28,709 nucleotides of DNA from a virus, in IMG/VR virus record IMGVR_UViG_3300042484_002769, positions 1 through 28,709 of that record; one strand, 5' to 3'. Positions 1 through 7,447 of this stretch are shown here, in pieces. The translations under genes were made by a program, and so were the position numbers. Below the pieces are notes generated by a model. It was not told the origin of the DNA, ran no database searches, and worked only from the letters and a program-made list of their open reading frames with translations. Within the stretch, counting starts at the first letter, position 1. Each line of letters starts with the position of its first letter.

Positions 1-95
1 GGGGTGATTGCAGCAATTGCAGAAGCAAGAGCTATAACAGCAGCGACAACACCATACCATGGTTGAGTTTGAATGAAGTTAATTAGTATTTCCAT
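1..95 (-). CDS. Small membrane protein, 5' part only (cut by window edge)
   Basis: The minus strand reads MEILINFIQTQPWYGVVAAV and then an Ala/Ile-rich hydrophobic run to the window edge, so this is the N-terminus of a short membrane protein. The start at 95 is chosen because a late-type TAAATA box (109-104) lies 8 nt upstream. It is divergent from the lysozyme gene, with only 34 bp between the two start codons. A role in lysis is possible from its position, but the family is not recognised. Confidence 0.6.
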   Translation of the reverse strand, partial: MEILINFIQTQPWYGVVAAVIALASAIAAIT

Positions 96-103
96 AACAT
101 ATA

Positions 104-109
104 TATTTA
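104..109 (-). promoter_or_regulatory. Late promoter (TAAATA) for the leftward membrane-protein gene
   Basis: TAAATA on the minus strand lies 8 nt before the ATG at 95. It is one of 12 such boxes 5-8 nt from a start codon in this window, resembling the 3' part of the T4 late promoter TATAAATA. Confidence 0.55.
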
Positions 110-118
110 GTCTTGAGC

Positions 119-124
119 TAAATA
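119..124 (+). promoter_or_regulatory. Late promoter (TAAATA) for the lysozyme gene
   Basis: TAAATA lies 5 nt before the ATG at 130. This box decides the start, because an upstream in-frame ATG at 73 would lie before the promoter. Confidence 0.6.
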
Positions 125-129
125 ATATT

Positions 130-897
130 ATGGAATTCAATGGAAAAGCAGAATTGGTAAAAAAAGTCCAGACCGCATTAAAATTAAAAGTTGATGGAAA
201 TGATGGCTCAATAACATGGAATGCAATTGTAGATTATATTTTAGGTATTGAAGAAACACGCCCGGTTCCAGCTACTCCCGATGTCGAAAGCTCTCCATTA
301 TCTGACAAAGCATATAACTTAATTTTAAAATATGAAGTGGGAGGAGGGTCTGCTTACTATAATAAAGCTTTAAAAAATCCATGTTATCCCGGCGGGGCTT
401 CAGGTGTGACTATCGGGATAGGTTATGATCTTGGCTATAATACAAAAGCTCAATTCACTAATGATTGGAAATCTGTTATATCAGATAAAACATTCAGTCG
501 TTTAGAAGCTTGCTTAGGAGCTAAGAGCGCACTTGCTAAACAACTAGTTCGTAATGTTAAAGACATTGAAATTGATTGGGAAAGTGCATCTGTTGTATTC
601 AAAAAGGAAACTCTTCCTAGATTCATAAAAGAAACACTGAAGGCGTTCCCTAATGCTGACTCATTACACCCTGATGCATTCGGAGCGCTTGTATCAATTG
701 TATTCAATAGAGGAGCGTCTGTATCTGGTAGTAGTAGAGTAGAGATGGCTAATATACGAGCGCTGATTCCAAGTAAGAACTATAAGAAAATTGCTCAAGA
801 AATACGTGACATGAAGCGTTTGTGGGTTGGAAAAGGCTTAGATGGATTATTAAAAAGACGCGACGAAGAAGCTAATCTTGTTGACTCTTGTGCTTGA
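130..897 (+). CDS. Phage endolysin, lysozyme (GH24-like) with N-terminal peptidoglycan-binding-like region
   Basis: This 255-residue protein likely hydrolyses peptidoglycan at the end of infection. Residues 6-38 (KAELVKKVQTALKLKVDG, then a TW pair) resemble a PG_binding_1 helical domain. A Pro-rich linker follows at about 43-57, then a lysozyme fold. The likely catalytic glutamate is E69 in KYEVGGG, followed by a GVTIGIGYDLG segment (92-102), which corresponds to the Glu/Asp/Thr region of T4-type lysozymes. No signal peptide is visible, so export would need a holin; a candidate lies at 1449. The start at 130 is set by the late box at 119-124. Exact family placement (T4 lysozyme or pesticin-like) is uncertain. 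Confidence 0.85.
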   Translation: MEFNGKAELVKKVQTALKLKVDGNDGSITWNAIVDYILGIEETRPVPATPDVESSPLSDKAYNLILKYEVGGGSAYYNKALKNPCYPGGASGVTIGIGYDLGYNTKAQFTNDWKSVISDKTFSRLEACLGAKSALAKQLVRNVKDIEIDWESASVVFKKETLPRFIKETLKAFPNADSLHPDAFGALVSIVFNRGASVSGSSRVEMANIRALIPSKNYKKIAQEIRDMKRLWVGKGLDGLLKRRDEEANLVDSCA

Positions 898-902
898 GCT
901 GT

Positions 903-908
903 TAAATA
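903..908 (+). promoter_or_regulatory. Late promoter (TAAATA)
   Basis: TAAATA lies 8 nt before the ATG at 917 and just after the lysozyme stop codon. Confidence 0.55.
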
Positions 909-916
909 TTCACGCT

Positions 917-1114
917 ATGATTAAGAGAATCAATGACAACACTGTAAAGCTTTGCTGCAATGGCAAAGGATGCCCAACCGTAACTGATCTTGGAAATGGA
1001 CTGGTTGAAATCGTCGATGATGATGGAAACAAGATCACCGTTAAGAAAGAAGAAGCTGCTTTGATTTCAGATGGTGTGAAGACCTTGAATGAAGAAATGT
1101 TAATCCTTGGATGA
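917..1114 (+). CDS. Small Cys-containing phage protein, unknown function
   Basis: This 65-residue protein starts MIKRINDNTVKLCCNGKGCP and continues with a beta-rich acidic segment (VEIVDDDGNKITVKKEEAAL). The cysteines in CCNGKGCP could bind a metal, but the pattern is too short to call. The start at 917 is preferred over one at 878, because 878 lies inside the lysozyme gene and before the late box at 903-908. Its stop overlaps the next ATG (ATGA, 1111-1114), so the two genes are probably translationally coupled. Confidence 0.75.
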   Translation: MIKRINDNTVKLCCNGKGCPTVTDLGNGLVEIVDDDGNKITVKKEEAALISDGVKTLNEEMLILG

Positions 1115-1380
1115 CGCTGGTATATGATACTATAGTAATGTTGGGGATATGCTTCATATTAAAATATGGAGCTATCCTTAATTTTATTAGAAATCCTCTG
1201 AAGCGTATAAAATTCTTTAATGAATTATTCTCATGTGCATTGTGTATGGGATTTTGGATAGGTCTGTCATACAGTGTTATAACACCCTATGATATAACCT
1301 TTTCATTCTACACGGCTGCGATTTGTTGGATAGCAGATTACGGTGTGCAAATTATTCAAAAACATTTATATCCTGATTGA
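1111..1380 (+). CDS. Small integral membrane protein (DUF1360-like)
   Basis: This 89-residue protein has three hydrophobic segments (about 5-25, 40-60 and 65-82). The motif LFSCALCMGFWIGL with its CxxC-x-GFW pattern resembles the DUF1360-type membrane proteins that recur in phages and bacilli. It is coupled to the upstream gene by an ATGA overlap. Its position between endolysin and holin-like genes suggests late expression, but a lysis role is only inferred. Confidence 0.75.
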   Translation: MTLVYDTIVMLGICFILKYGAILNFIRNPLKRIKFFNELFSCALCMGFWIGLSYSVITPYDITFSFYTAAICWIADYGVQIIQKHLYPD

Positions 1381-1434
1381 TTTTTGGATAAATTTTTTTA
1401 AATAGTGTTTTCTTTTTTTATAGTATTCTAACAT

Positions 1435-1440
1435 TAAATA
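1435..1440 (+). promoter_or_regulatory. Late promoter (TAAATA) for the holin-like gene
   Basis: ATTAAATA lies 8 nt before the ATG at 1449. A second TAAATA at 1399-1404 is too far from a start codon to fit the pattern. Confidence 0.6.
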
Positions 1441-1448
1441 ATACTATA

Positions 1449-1766
1449 ATGGAACCGGATAAAAACTTAATCAAAGACTTCTTAGAGGGGGGTTGGATCA
1501 TCATGATGATCGGGGGGTCTGCGATGTTAGCGAGACTTCTGGCATCCAATACTGCAATAACGATTCTTGAGCATTTTAAGAAGATAATAAGCGCAGCCAT
1601 CGCATCAGGAATAGCGTGGTTTATTTTGAAAGATGTACAAGGCTGGGAGCTTTATAAAGCGATTGCCTACGGTATTGTGGGCGTAATCTCCCCGGAGATC
1701 ATAGACGGTATCATAAAGCTTGGTAAGAAGTTTGCCAAGAATCCAGAGAAGATGCTTAAAAAATAA
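1449..1766 (+). CDS. Holin-like membrane protein (LydA / holin superfamily III type)
   Basis: This 105-residue protein resembles LydA-type holins. A short polar N-terminus is followed by GGWIIMMIGGSAMLARLLAS (transmembrane 1), then two further hydrophobic segments (about 46-60 and 66-86). The latter includes GIVGVISPEIIDGI, a GP/SP-x-x-(I/L)D pattern seen in this family, and the tail is Lys-rich (KKFAKNPEKMLKK). Such proteins form the membrane lesion that releases endolysin. It lies two genes downstream of the lysozyme, which fits. It converges with the minus-strand gene at 1769 with almost no gap. Confidence 0.65.
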   Translation: MEPDKNLIKDFLEGGWIIMMIGGSAMLARLLASNTAITILEHFKKIISAAIASGIAWFILKDVQGWELYKAIAYGIVGVISPEIIDGIIKLGKKFAKNPEKMLKK

Positions 1767-1768
1767 TA

Positions 1769-2626
1769 TCAGTCTTCTCCATAGTAATCAACAGCATCCT
1801 GCACAGTCTCTAGTATTGCGCTTTCTTCGGATGGTTCTAATCTTGAATATATTACATCAGGGGAATCGTGTCGTTTGATTCTAAACATACCTACAATTTT
1901 GGGATTTCCTGAAAACCCTATTGTCTTTTTAATTCTACCACTATCTAATTCCAATCCAGATGGTGTATTTTTAGATTTAGATTTAAATCTTAGATTACTG
2001 ATAGAATCGAAAAATTCTCTGAACCAAGATTCGGTATCATTTTTTCCGTAATGTTCTAGAAAACGACGCACCATTTCAGGATCTGCATTTTTATTTTTGT
2101 CTATACCTCTGAATAATACGATGGGTGCGTTTTTTATTAACCGAATTTGGAATTGTTTTCTTTGGTAATCATTGAGTGTGAATCTTTTCTTTATATTCTT
2201 TAAAAATTCAACCAGTACAAGCCCAAGAGCTTTTGAATTTTGGAAATCACTATCGACAAAATCTGCAAACTCCGACACGATTTTATCAGGGTCAAAAGAA
2301 GGGATCGCGTCTACAAGACTATCTTCATCCATGAAGATTTGATTGTATCCTCTGGACTCCACAACAACAAGACCGAAGTTGTTCAACTTGATGATATCCC
2401 AGTCAATAACAGTCATTGCGAGTTCTCTTAAATCTCTTCCAACATATATCCCATCGTACGATCTTTTGGATTGTGCTATATCTGAAGAAACATCTTCAAA
2501 ATTTGATAATTTATTAGGAATCAATCCTTGTGATAATATACTTTTTAGATTGTTTCCATCTGTTATATGGTAAACTAATTCTCTAGGCTTCGCAGCCTCT
2601 TCAAAATACTGTAAGAATGTTATCAC
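1769..2626 (-). CDS. Putative capsid-packaged protein with ADP-ribosyltransferase-like N-terminal region
   Basis: This 285-residue protein starts at GTG (2626), 6 nt after a TAAATA box. Residues 1-10 (MITFLQYFEE) match the leader shared by seven proteins here and resemble the T4 internal-protein capsid-targeting sequence, with probable cleavage after E10. Residues 18-34 (LVYHITDGNNLKSILSQG) followed by GLIP and GIYVGRD resemble the His and Tyr strands of ADP-ribosyltransferase-fold enzymes. The rest is not recognised. A packaged transferase injected with DNA would parallel T4 Alt, but that function is inferred and the catalytic glutamate is not identified. Confidence 0.6.
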   Translation of the reverse strand: MITFLQYFEEAAKPRELVYHITDGNNLKSILSQGLIPNKLSNFEDVSSDIAQSKRSYDGIYVGRDLRELAMTVIDWDIIKLNNFGLVVVESRGYNQIFMDEDSLVDAIPSFDPDKIVSEFADFVDSDFQNSKALGLVLVEFLKNIKKRFTLNDYQRKQFQIRLIKNAPIVLFRGIDKNKNADPEMVRRFLEHYGKNDTESWFREFFDSISNLRFKSKSKNTPSGLELDSGRIKKTIGFSGNPKIVGMFRIKRHDSPDVIYSRLEPSEESAILETVQDAVDYYGED

Positions 2627-2632
2627 TTTATA

Positions 2633-2638
2633 TATTTA
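2633..2638 (-). promoter_or_regulatory. Late promoter (TAAATA)
   Basis: ATTAAATA on the minus strand lies 6 nt before the GTG at 2626. It supports that non-ATG start. Confidence 0.55.
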
Positions 2639-2659
2639 ATTTTCTATATCACCAAGGTG

Positions 2660-3931
2660 TTATTTATACATGAGTTGTATGATTTTCTGTCTGTGATATC
2701 TCGGCAGCTTTAGAAAGTCTTCCACGCCAGTGGCCCATAGTTCATCATCATTGCTCATACCGTAGCTATCAGACCATTTCACAAGATCTTTTGCCACATC
2801 TCTAATATATTGCTTGCTCTTACCAGAGAAGTTTTTGTAACTGTCAGCTTCGTCTCTCTTTGTCATTTTTAACACATGATGAATCAGATTCAATAATAAC
2901 GCAACGACATCGGGGGATACAAATACATCAAACACCAAATCGTATCTCTTTCGGTATGACTCTATTTTTTGGCCATTAGCCTGATACCTATCTCTATCCC
3001 CCATATACGCAACATCATACAAACTCATTTCAGGATGTTCCTCGATATCCCATTTGATATCGCTATTATCATAACTGATTTTTTTATCGACATGTGGTAA
3101 CAGAAGAGGAGCATAATGAACAGCTACTTTGTTAATGAATTTCTTGTATTTATACATTTCATTTTTCAAAGATGAATCTATGATGACGCTTCCCTCAGTG
3201 ATGATCTCTTCCAATGTTTTCACCAAATAAGATTCTCTTTCAGCGTATCGCTTTTCTGAACTCTCTCTCCAATATCCATCTGGGTCAAAATCGGGATCTG
3301 GGTAACTCATGGTGTATAGGGAATGATACACATTAGAAATATATCGCCAGATGTTATCTACAATGTATGTGAATGCATCGTCTTCTAATTTGTCACTATA
3401 CTCATCTCGATCTATAAAAGGATAATCCGCATTTAAATAATCATATGCATCTGGAGGGGTTGTGTAAGACTCAATCGAATAATCCCGTATCAAATCGTAA
3501 TACTCTTTAACTGCTTTTTTAAATGCTTTGGAGTTATTAAACATCCAAAGGTGCGCCCATTCGTGAACAATGAGTTTGATTAGATAATCAGCGTTTTTGA
3601 TCATGTTAGCACCGATTGCCATATATTTTCCTGTGGGTTGCGCATATCCCCCAACACCACCCCCCGTGTTTTGATTTACACGTTGAGATAAATCGCGTAT
3701 CACTATATTGGAATGCATGGAAGAAAACCCCATCTTGGCTATGCTATTCCTAGCTTCTTTGCACGCTTCCTGCAAACTGTTTTTATATGAGTCTATCTGA
3801 TCCGCGTTTGTTTGCGCTAGTTGTTTGTCTATGAAAATAGAAAACATGGGAACATCCATTAAATGAATGTGGTCTTTCCTATCTCTGAACCTAGATTCGT
3901 TGAGACGGTAAAATTGTTTAAATGACAGCAT
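2660..3931 (-). CDS. Putative capsid-packaged zinc metallopeptidase (HEXXH)
   Basis: This 423-residue protein carries HEWAHLW at 123-129, an HEXXH zinc-metallopeptidase signature in a helix, preceded by a Gly-rich segment (NTGGGVGGYAQPTGKYMAIG). The start at 3931 (MLSFKQFYRLNE) is preferred over an upstream GTG/ATG frame at 3964 because a TAAATA box lies 5 nt before it. The new N-terminus also matches the shared capsid-targeting-like leader, with an L-N-E cleavage site at 10-12. It is likely carried in the virion and may cut a host or head protein. No third zinc ligand is assigned and the substrate is unknown. Confidence 0.7.
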   Translation of the reverse strand: MLSFKQFYRLNESRFRDRKDHIHLMDVPMFSIFIDKQLAQTNADQIDSYKNSLQEACKEARNSIAKMGFSSMHSNIVIRDLSQRVNQNTGGGVGGYAQPTGKYMAIGANMIKNADYLIKLIVHEWAHLWMFNNSKAFKKAVKEYYDLIRDYSIESYTTPPDAYDYLNADYPFIDRDEYSDKLEDDAFTYIVDNIWRYISNVYHSLYTMSYPDPDFDPDGYWRESSEKRYAERESYLVKTLEEIITEGSVIIDSSLKNEMYKYKKFINKVAVHYAPLLLPHVDKKISYDNSDIKWDIEEHPEMSLYDVAYMGDRDRYQANGQKIESYRKRYDLVFDVFVSPDVVALLLNLIHHVLKMTKRDEADSYKNFSGKSKQYIRDVAKDLVKWSDSYGMSNDDELWATGVEDFLKLPRYHRQKIIQLMYK

Positions 3932-3936
3932 ATTTG

Positions 3937-3942
3937 TATTTA
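3937..3942 (-). promoter_or_regulatory. Late promoter (TAAATA) for the metallopeptidase gene
   Basis: AATTAAATA lies 5 nt before the ATG at 3931. It excludes the upstream start at 3964. Confidence 0.6.
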
Positions 3943-3957
3943 ATTTATAAGGTCCAC

Positions 3958-4344
3958 TCACCATTTTCTGCTCAATATAAATTGGCTTTCCCCTTCACCC
4001 ATATCCTTGAACAGATCATCTAACTCGAAGTTTTGAATCATCGGAACCAATCTCTTTTTATAAAGCTTTGTTCTATTCGCTCCCTTGGATGTGAATGTCA
4101 GTAATCGGATTTCGTTGTTATCATCAAACTCTATGAATTGATTTATGATTTCAATCACGGTGGCCAACACTCTAAACGCATCACCTCCCTTTGTCAATTC
4201 AATATCCAGCTTTGTCTCGCCTCTGATATCCTGTCCAGATTCAACACCAAAGGCTATTTCCCAAACACTGTCGTCGTATCTGCTTTGCCTAGCATACCAC
4301 AGATACGGCACTCCTGCATCCGTTTTGAATCGTATAATTTGCAC
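3958..4344 (-). CDS. Second half of a frameshifted phage gene (128 aa from GTG)
   Basis: This frame reads MQIIRFKTDAGVPYLWYARQ and later GGDAFRVLATVIEIINQFIE and NRTKLYKKRLV. I recall these patterns in a phage protein family whose members usually begin with an xFKxFLxESFDNPYPYK-like N-terminus. That N-terminus is found here in the overlapping frame that starts at 4487. The two frames overlap over 4254-4344 and need a -1 shift to join. No promoter precedes the GTG at 4344, so it is either reached by frameshifting, by re-initiation, or not at all. Confidence 0.6.
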   Translation of the reverse strand: MQIIRFKTDAGVPYLWYARQSRYDDSVWEIAFGVESGQDIRGETKLDIELTKGGDAFRVLATVIEIINQFIEFDDNNEIRLLTFTSKGANRTKLYKKRLVPMIQNFELDDLFKDMGEGESQFILSRKW

Positions 4345-4487
4345 AGGAGTGGAGTCAACACCTCATCCATGTAGGTTTCTCCTGTATCATCGTCTTCCTT
4401 CTCAATGGCTTCGGTGGTAAAGGTGTTTTTATATCTATAGGGATTGTCAAAACTCTCCGATAAAAAATAAGTTTTAAAAGGTAACAT
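4254..4487 (-). CDS. First half of the frameshifted gene, with capsid-targeting-like leader
   Basis: This 77-residue frame starts MLPFKTYFLSESFDNPYRYK. The first 11 residues match the shared leader, with an L-S-E cleavage site, and SFDNPYxYK continues the known family start. After about residue 46 the frame drifts into unlikely sequence, while the family sequence resumes in the -1 frame. The joining shift must lie roughly at 4330-4358, after the TGA that closes the -1 frame upstream. No obvious slippery heptamer is visible, so a frameshift mutation or sequence error is as likely as programmed frameshifting. Confidence 0.55.
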   Translation of the reverse strand: MLPFKTYFLSESFDNPYRYKNTFTTEAIEKEDDDTGETYMDEVLTPLLCKLYDSKRMQECRICGMLGKADTTTVFGK

Positions 4488-4495
4488 GTATCCTT

Positions 4496-4501
4496 TATTT
4501 A
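4496..4501 (-). promoter_or_regulatory. Late promoter (TAAATA), leftward member of a divergent pair
   Basis: CTAAATA lies 8 nt before the ATG at 4487; AAGGA in between could act as a weak Shine-Dalgarno sequence. Confidence 0.55.
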
Positions 4502-4514
4502 GAGTATTTTAAAT

Positions 4515-4520
4515 TAAATA
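4515..4520 (+). promoter_or_regulatory. Late promoter (TAAATA), rightward member of a divergent pair
   Basis: AATTAAATA lies 7 nt before the ATG at 4528. It sits only 13 bp from the opposite-strand late box at 4496-4501. Confidence 0.6.
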
Positions 4521-4527
4521 CCTCCAT

Positions 4528-6582
4528 ATGGTGACTTTCAAAACTTTTTTTAATCTGATACTAGAGGATCTGAAATCTTCTATAAATCAAGCTAATAAAA
4601 TTTTAACAAGCAATGAATTTTCTCCAGAAGAAGCGTCTCAAGCTGTTGATAAAATCAAAGGCATAATGGATGAGGTTGGAAGAGGGGTGTCAAACCAACA
4701 GAAGCGTTTCAACACAGACTCGAATATTCCTATATTGTCTTACATATTACTAGCACTTAAAGATGCGGGGGGAGATCCTTATGCGAAACTAAAAAGAGAA
4801 TATCAAACTTATCTGGCTTCAGAAGAAGCCACTAATAAAAAAATACTCACAATCGCGTTTGATAAATTAAGAAACGAAATACAAGGAAAAAAACTGTTTA
4901 AACCATCTCCTGAAAAAACACAAATCATTGTTTCGTGGGGAACTAATTTAATAGAAGAAATTCACAAGTACATCAAGGCAGATAAAACAGAGTCTCCTGT
5001 TGTCAGAAGCAACGAAGATGTTGTCTATGAAAACAATGACATCGTTGTATATAGAGCGGATTCCAAAAATAAATGTATTGCTTATGGCGCTGGTTCAAAC
5101 TTGTGCATATCTGTAAAAGGAGGAGGAAATTACTACTGGGCTTATCGCATGGGAGAAATGCGCCAACGCCAAGGACTGGATGATTATGGTATGACAACTT
5201 ATTTTGTGTTTTGGAAAGACACAAATGAAAGAATCCTAATTGATGCACTCGGAGACGAAGATGGACCTGCCAACAAGTATTCTTGGAACAACATCGAAAA
5301 AGACGGAACATATGACAATGTCGATGCAGACATAACTCCAGAAGAACTGATCAAAATGCATCCAGAGCTGCAAGAACCATTTTCCAACAACGTATTCCAA
5401 TTCGTGCCTTATGGAGAGGATGAGAAGCGATTCAAATATATTCAAGATCATATATCTGACATCAGTAACAGTGAATTGAAAACCTTGAAAGACTATGAAA
5501 TGTTTTTAGAAGGTGCAGATCCAGATGATTATGTCAATAATATATTCATTAGGTTTAGAACTTGGAGTCATTTAATCGAAAGTAATAAGTTGAGCGAAGA
5601 AGAAGCCAGAACTCTTGTGAAGAAATATGCTGGGTTGAATTTTAATCTAGATATAGAAACCCAACAAGAGCTTCTTTCTCCATCCGATAGAAATTGGTAT
5701 TTGAATACTGTTATACCAAAAAGAGAAGATGCGGAAGATATTTTAGGTTATATGCGCAGCGTACGTTGGGAGAACATACCCGATAAGTTATATGAAATAT
5801 TATCGGTTATGGATGGCGGGGATGAAATCTATACTGTATTAGGAGATGTTTTAAATACCGACGATTTTTATCTGAATAATAAGTTTTCTCCAAACGAAGC
5901 ATATAATATAATAATTGGAAATATCAATGATGAGTTATTTGCTAAACTGCAAAAACTTATTGAAATGTTAGATGATCCCGGAGCTTTATTACAAAGTGCG
6001 ATAGATTATTATAAAAGATCCAATAAAAAAATTCCAAAGCAGTTTTATAAATTGATAGTTCAATATCCAGATGCTTCTTATAAAGCGGCACTGTATTGGA
6101 AAAAAATAAGAAATAATGACATACCAAACATTCTTATAAAAAGCGCTATAAAAGATCCAGTATATGCTTTGAAAGTTGCAGAAACATTATTTGAGTTCGA
6201 CAACAGGGGATACAAAAATATACCAGATTACATAAAGCGTGCAGTGTTTAAAGATCCCAAAACAAAATATCAATTTATAGACCGTGGTGTGGATAGTTCA
6301 GGATTTGAGAATTATCCAAGTTCTGAAATTGTGGATCTCTTTTCAAAACTAGATAATGGATATAGGTACGCGCAAGACAAGGAAGGATTTGGGGTGTTCA
6401 ATAGAAAAAATAATAGCGGAGATCAAAGGGTGCGACGAGCGATATATAAAAACATAATGAACAATTCTAAAAAAGCGTATGATCATTTTTTTAATTATCG
6501 AAGTGAATTAAACAAAAACGGTGATTTTTATAAGATGTTAAGAAGATCATCTGATAAATTTATAGCTGAACGCGGCTGGTGA
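4528..6582 (+). CDS. Large putative capsid-packaged protein, unknown function
   Basis: This 684-residue protein starts MVTFKTFFNLILE, matching the shared leader with an I-L-E cleavage site at 11-13. Residues of about 165-275 (ENNDIVVYRADSKNKCIAYG, then SNLCIS, GGNYYWAYR and TTYFVFWKD) resemble a phage domain I recall in which a KYGxGTxWC-like motif precedes a Tyr-rich strand and YFVF. Its activity is unknown to me. The C-terminal half is a string of short helical units with repeated acidic and DDY-type motifs, possibly a helical repeat scaffold. It has a late promoter and lies in the packaged-protein cluster. No enzymatic motif was identified. Confidence 0.75.
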   Translation: MVTFKTFFNLILEDLKSSINQANKILTSNEFSPEEASQAVDKIKGIMDEVGRGVSNQQKRFNTDSNIPILSYILLALKDAGGDPYAKLKREYQTYLASEEATNKKILTIAFDKLRNEIQGKKLFKPSPEKTQIIVSWGTNLIEEIHKYIKADKTESPVVRSNEDVVYENNDIVVYRADSKNKCIAYGAGSNLCISVKGGGNYYWAYRMGEMRQRQGLDDYGMTTYFVFWKDTNERILIDALGDEDGPANKYSWNNIEKDGTYDNVDADITPEELIKMHPELQEPFSNNVFQFVPYGEDEKRFKYIQDHISDISNSELKTLKDYEMFLEGADPDDYVNNIFIRFRTWSHLIESNKLSEEEARTLVKKYAGLNFNLDIETQQELLSPSDRNWYLNTVIPKREDAEDILGYMRSVRWENIPDKLYEILSVMDGGDEIYTVLGDVLNTDDFYLNNKFSPNEAYNIIIGNINDELFAKLQKLIEMLDDPGALLQSAIDYYKRSNKKIPKQFYKLIVQYPDASYKAALYWKKIRNNDIPNILIKSAIKDPVYALKVAETLFEFDNRGYKNIPDYIKRAVFKDPKTKYQFIDRGVDSSGFENYPSSEIVDLFSKLDNGYRYAQDKEGFGVFNRKNNSGDQRVRRAIYKNIMNNSKKAYDHFFNYRSELNKNGDFYKMLRRSSDKFIAERGW

Positions 6583-6604
6583 TATCAAGGAATACTAAAC
6601 ATAT

Positions 6605-6610
6605 TAAATA
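6605..6610 (+). promoter_or_regulatory. Late promoter (TAAATA)
   Basis: ATTAAATA lies 6 nt before the ATG at 6617, with no Shine-Dalgarno sequence in between. Confidence 0.6.
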
Positions 6611-6616
6611 AAGACA

Positions 6617-7447
6617 ATGCGATCCTTTTCAGAATTTTATAAAATACAAGAAGCCAGAGTCATAAATGCCAATGACCAAAAGGTTCCATTAAAAGACAAT
6701 GAAACTATCAGAGTGTATCATGCGTTTAATAATCCACAGGATCTTTATGACATATTGAAATACGGAACATCTGGAAAGCTAAGAGCAAAAAGAATATATT
6801 CATACGAAGCCAACAACAACCCGAAGGGATTCTTCGTGTCCATAGATTTCAAAACAGTGAAAGGCTTCGGGCAATACATCATGGAGTTACACACACGGGT
6901 TTCGGATTTAGAAGCGCCAGTGTGGCCCTCTGGATCTTATACAGTGCAGGGAGAATATTCGAAGTATTGGGATGAAGAAAACCCAAGAGAAAAGGGTACA
7001 GAAGCAGCGCGGGAAAAAGCGAAACAATCAAAAGAAGATTATATACGAAACAGTGACAGACCTGAACTAGCAGACAGCTTGTACAACAACTATGAAAAAC
7101 AGGCATTGTTTGTGGGGGAGTTAGATGCAAATTCCATCAGAGCAATTTGGGTGAACAAAGACATGAACAAAGATGGCAGGTATTCTACTTACGATAGAAT
7201 GTCAGTGAAAGAATTTTTAAAAACACATCCATCCAAACCATCATCCGAACACCGATTTAAAATATTCACACCAAGAGAAGAGTTTGATGTGGATGTAATG
7301 TTGAAGCGATTCAACCAGAGATTCGATAGAATGTCAACGGATGATATATTAAGCGGATTAAAATACGTGGATGATCAAGGATTAGCGGTGCATTTTTGGC
7401 CAAAGCAAATGGCAGCGGTGAAAAAGTTTATAAAAACTATAAAGTGA
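6617..7447 (+). CDS. Putative capsid-packaged ADP-ribosyltransferase-like protein
   Basis: This 276-residue protein starts MRSFSEFYKIQE, the shared leader with an I-Q-E cleavage site at 10-12. Next come IRVYHAFNNPQDLYDILKYG, then PKGFFVSIDFKTVKGFGQYI, then YEKQALFVGELDANSIRAIW. This order (an R/H strand, a [FY]-x-S strand, and an E/Q-containing strand before a substrate loop) resembles ADP-ribosyltransferase-fold phage proteins. No catalytic residue can be proven. It is the last plus-strand gene of the late block. Its target would be a host protein if it is injected like T4 Alt. Confidence 0.6.
   Translation: MRSFSEFYKIQEARVINANDQKVPLKDNETIRVYHAFNNPQDLYDILKYGTSGKLRAKRIYSYEANNNPKGFFVSIDFKTVKGFGQYIMELHTRVSDLEAPVWPSGSYTVQGEYSKYWDEENPREKGTEAAREKAKQSKEDYIRNSDRPELADSLYNNYEKQALFVGELDANSIRAIWVNKDMNKDGRYSTYDRMSVKEFLKTHPSKPSSEHRFKIFTPREEFDVDVMLKRFNQRFDRMSTDDILSGLKYVDDQGLAVHFWPKQMAAVKKFIKTIK

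Noticed and set aside
4254-4344. Programmed -1 frameshift site
   Set aside because: No X-XXY-YYZ heptamer in the zero frame was found in the overlap, so programmed shifting is not claimed.
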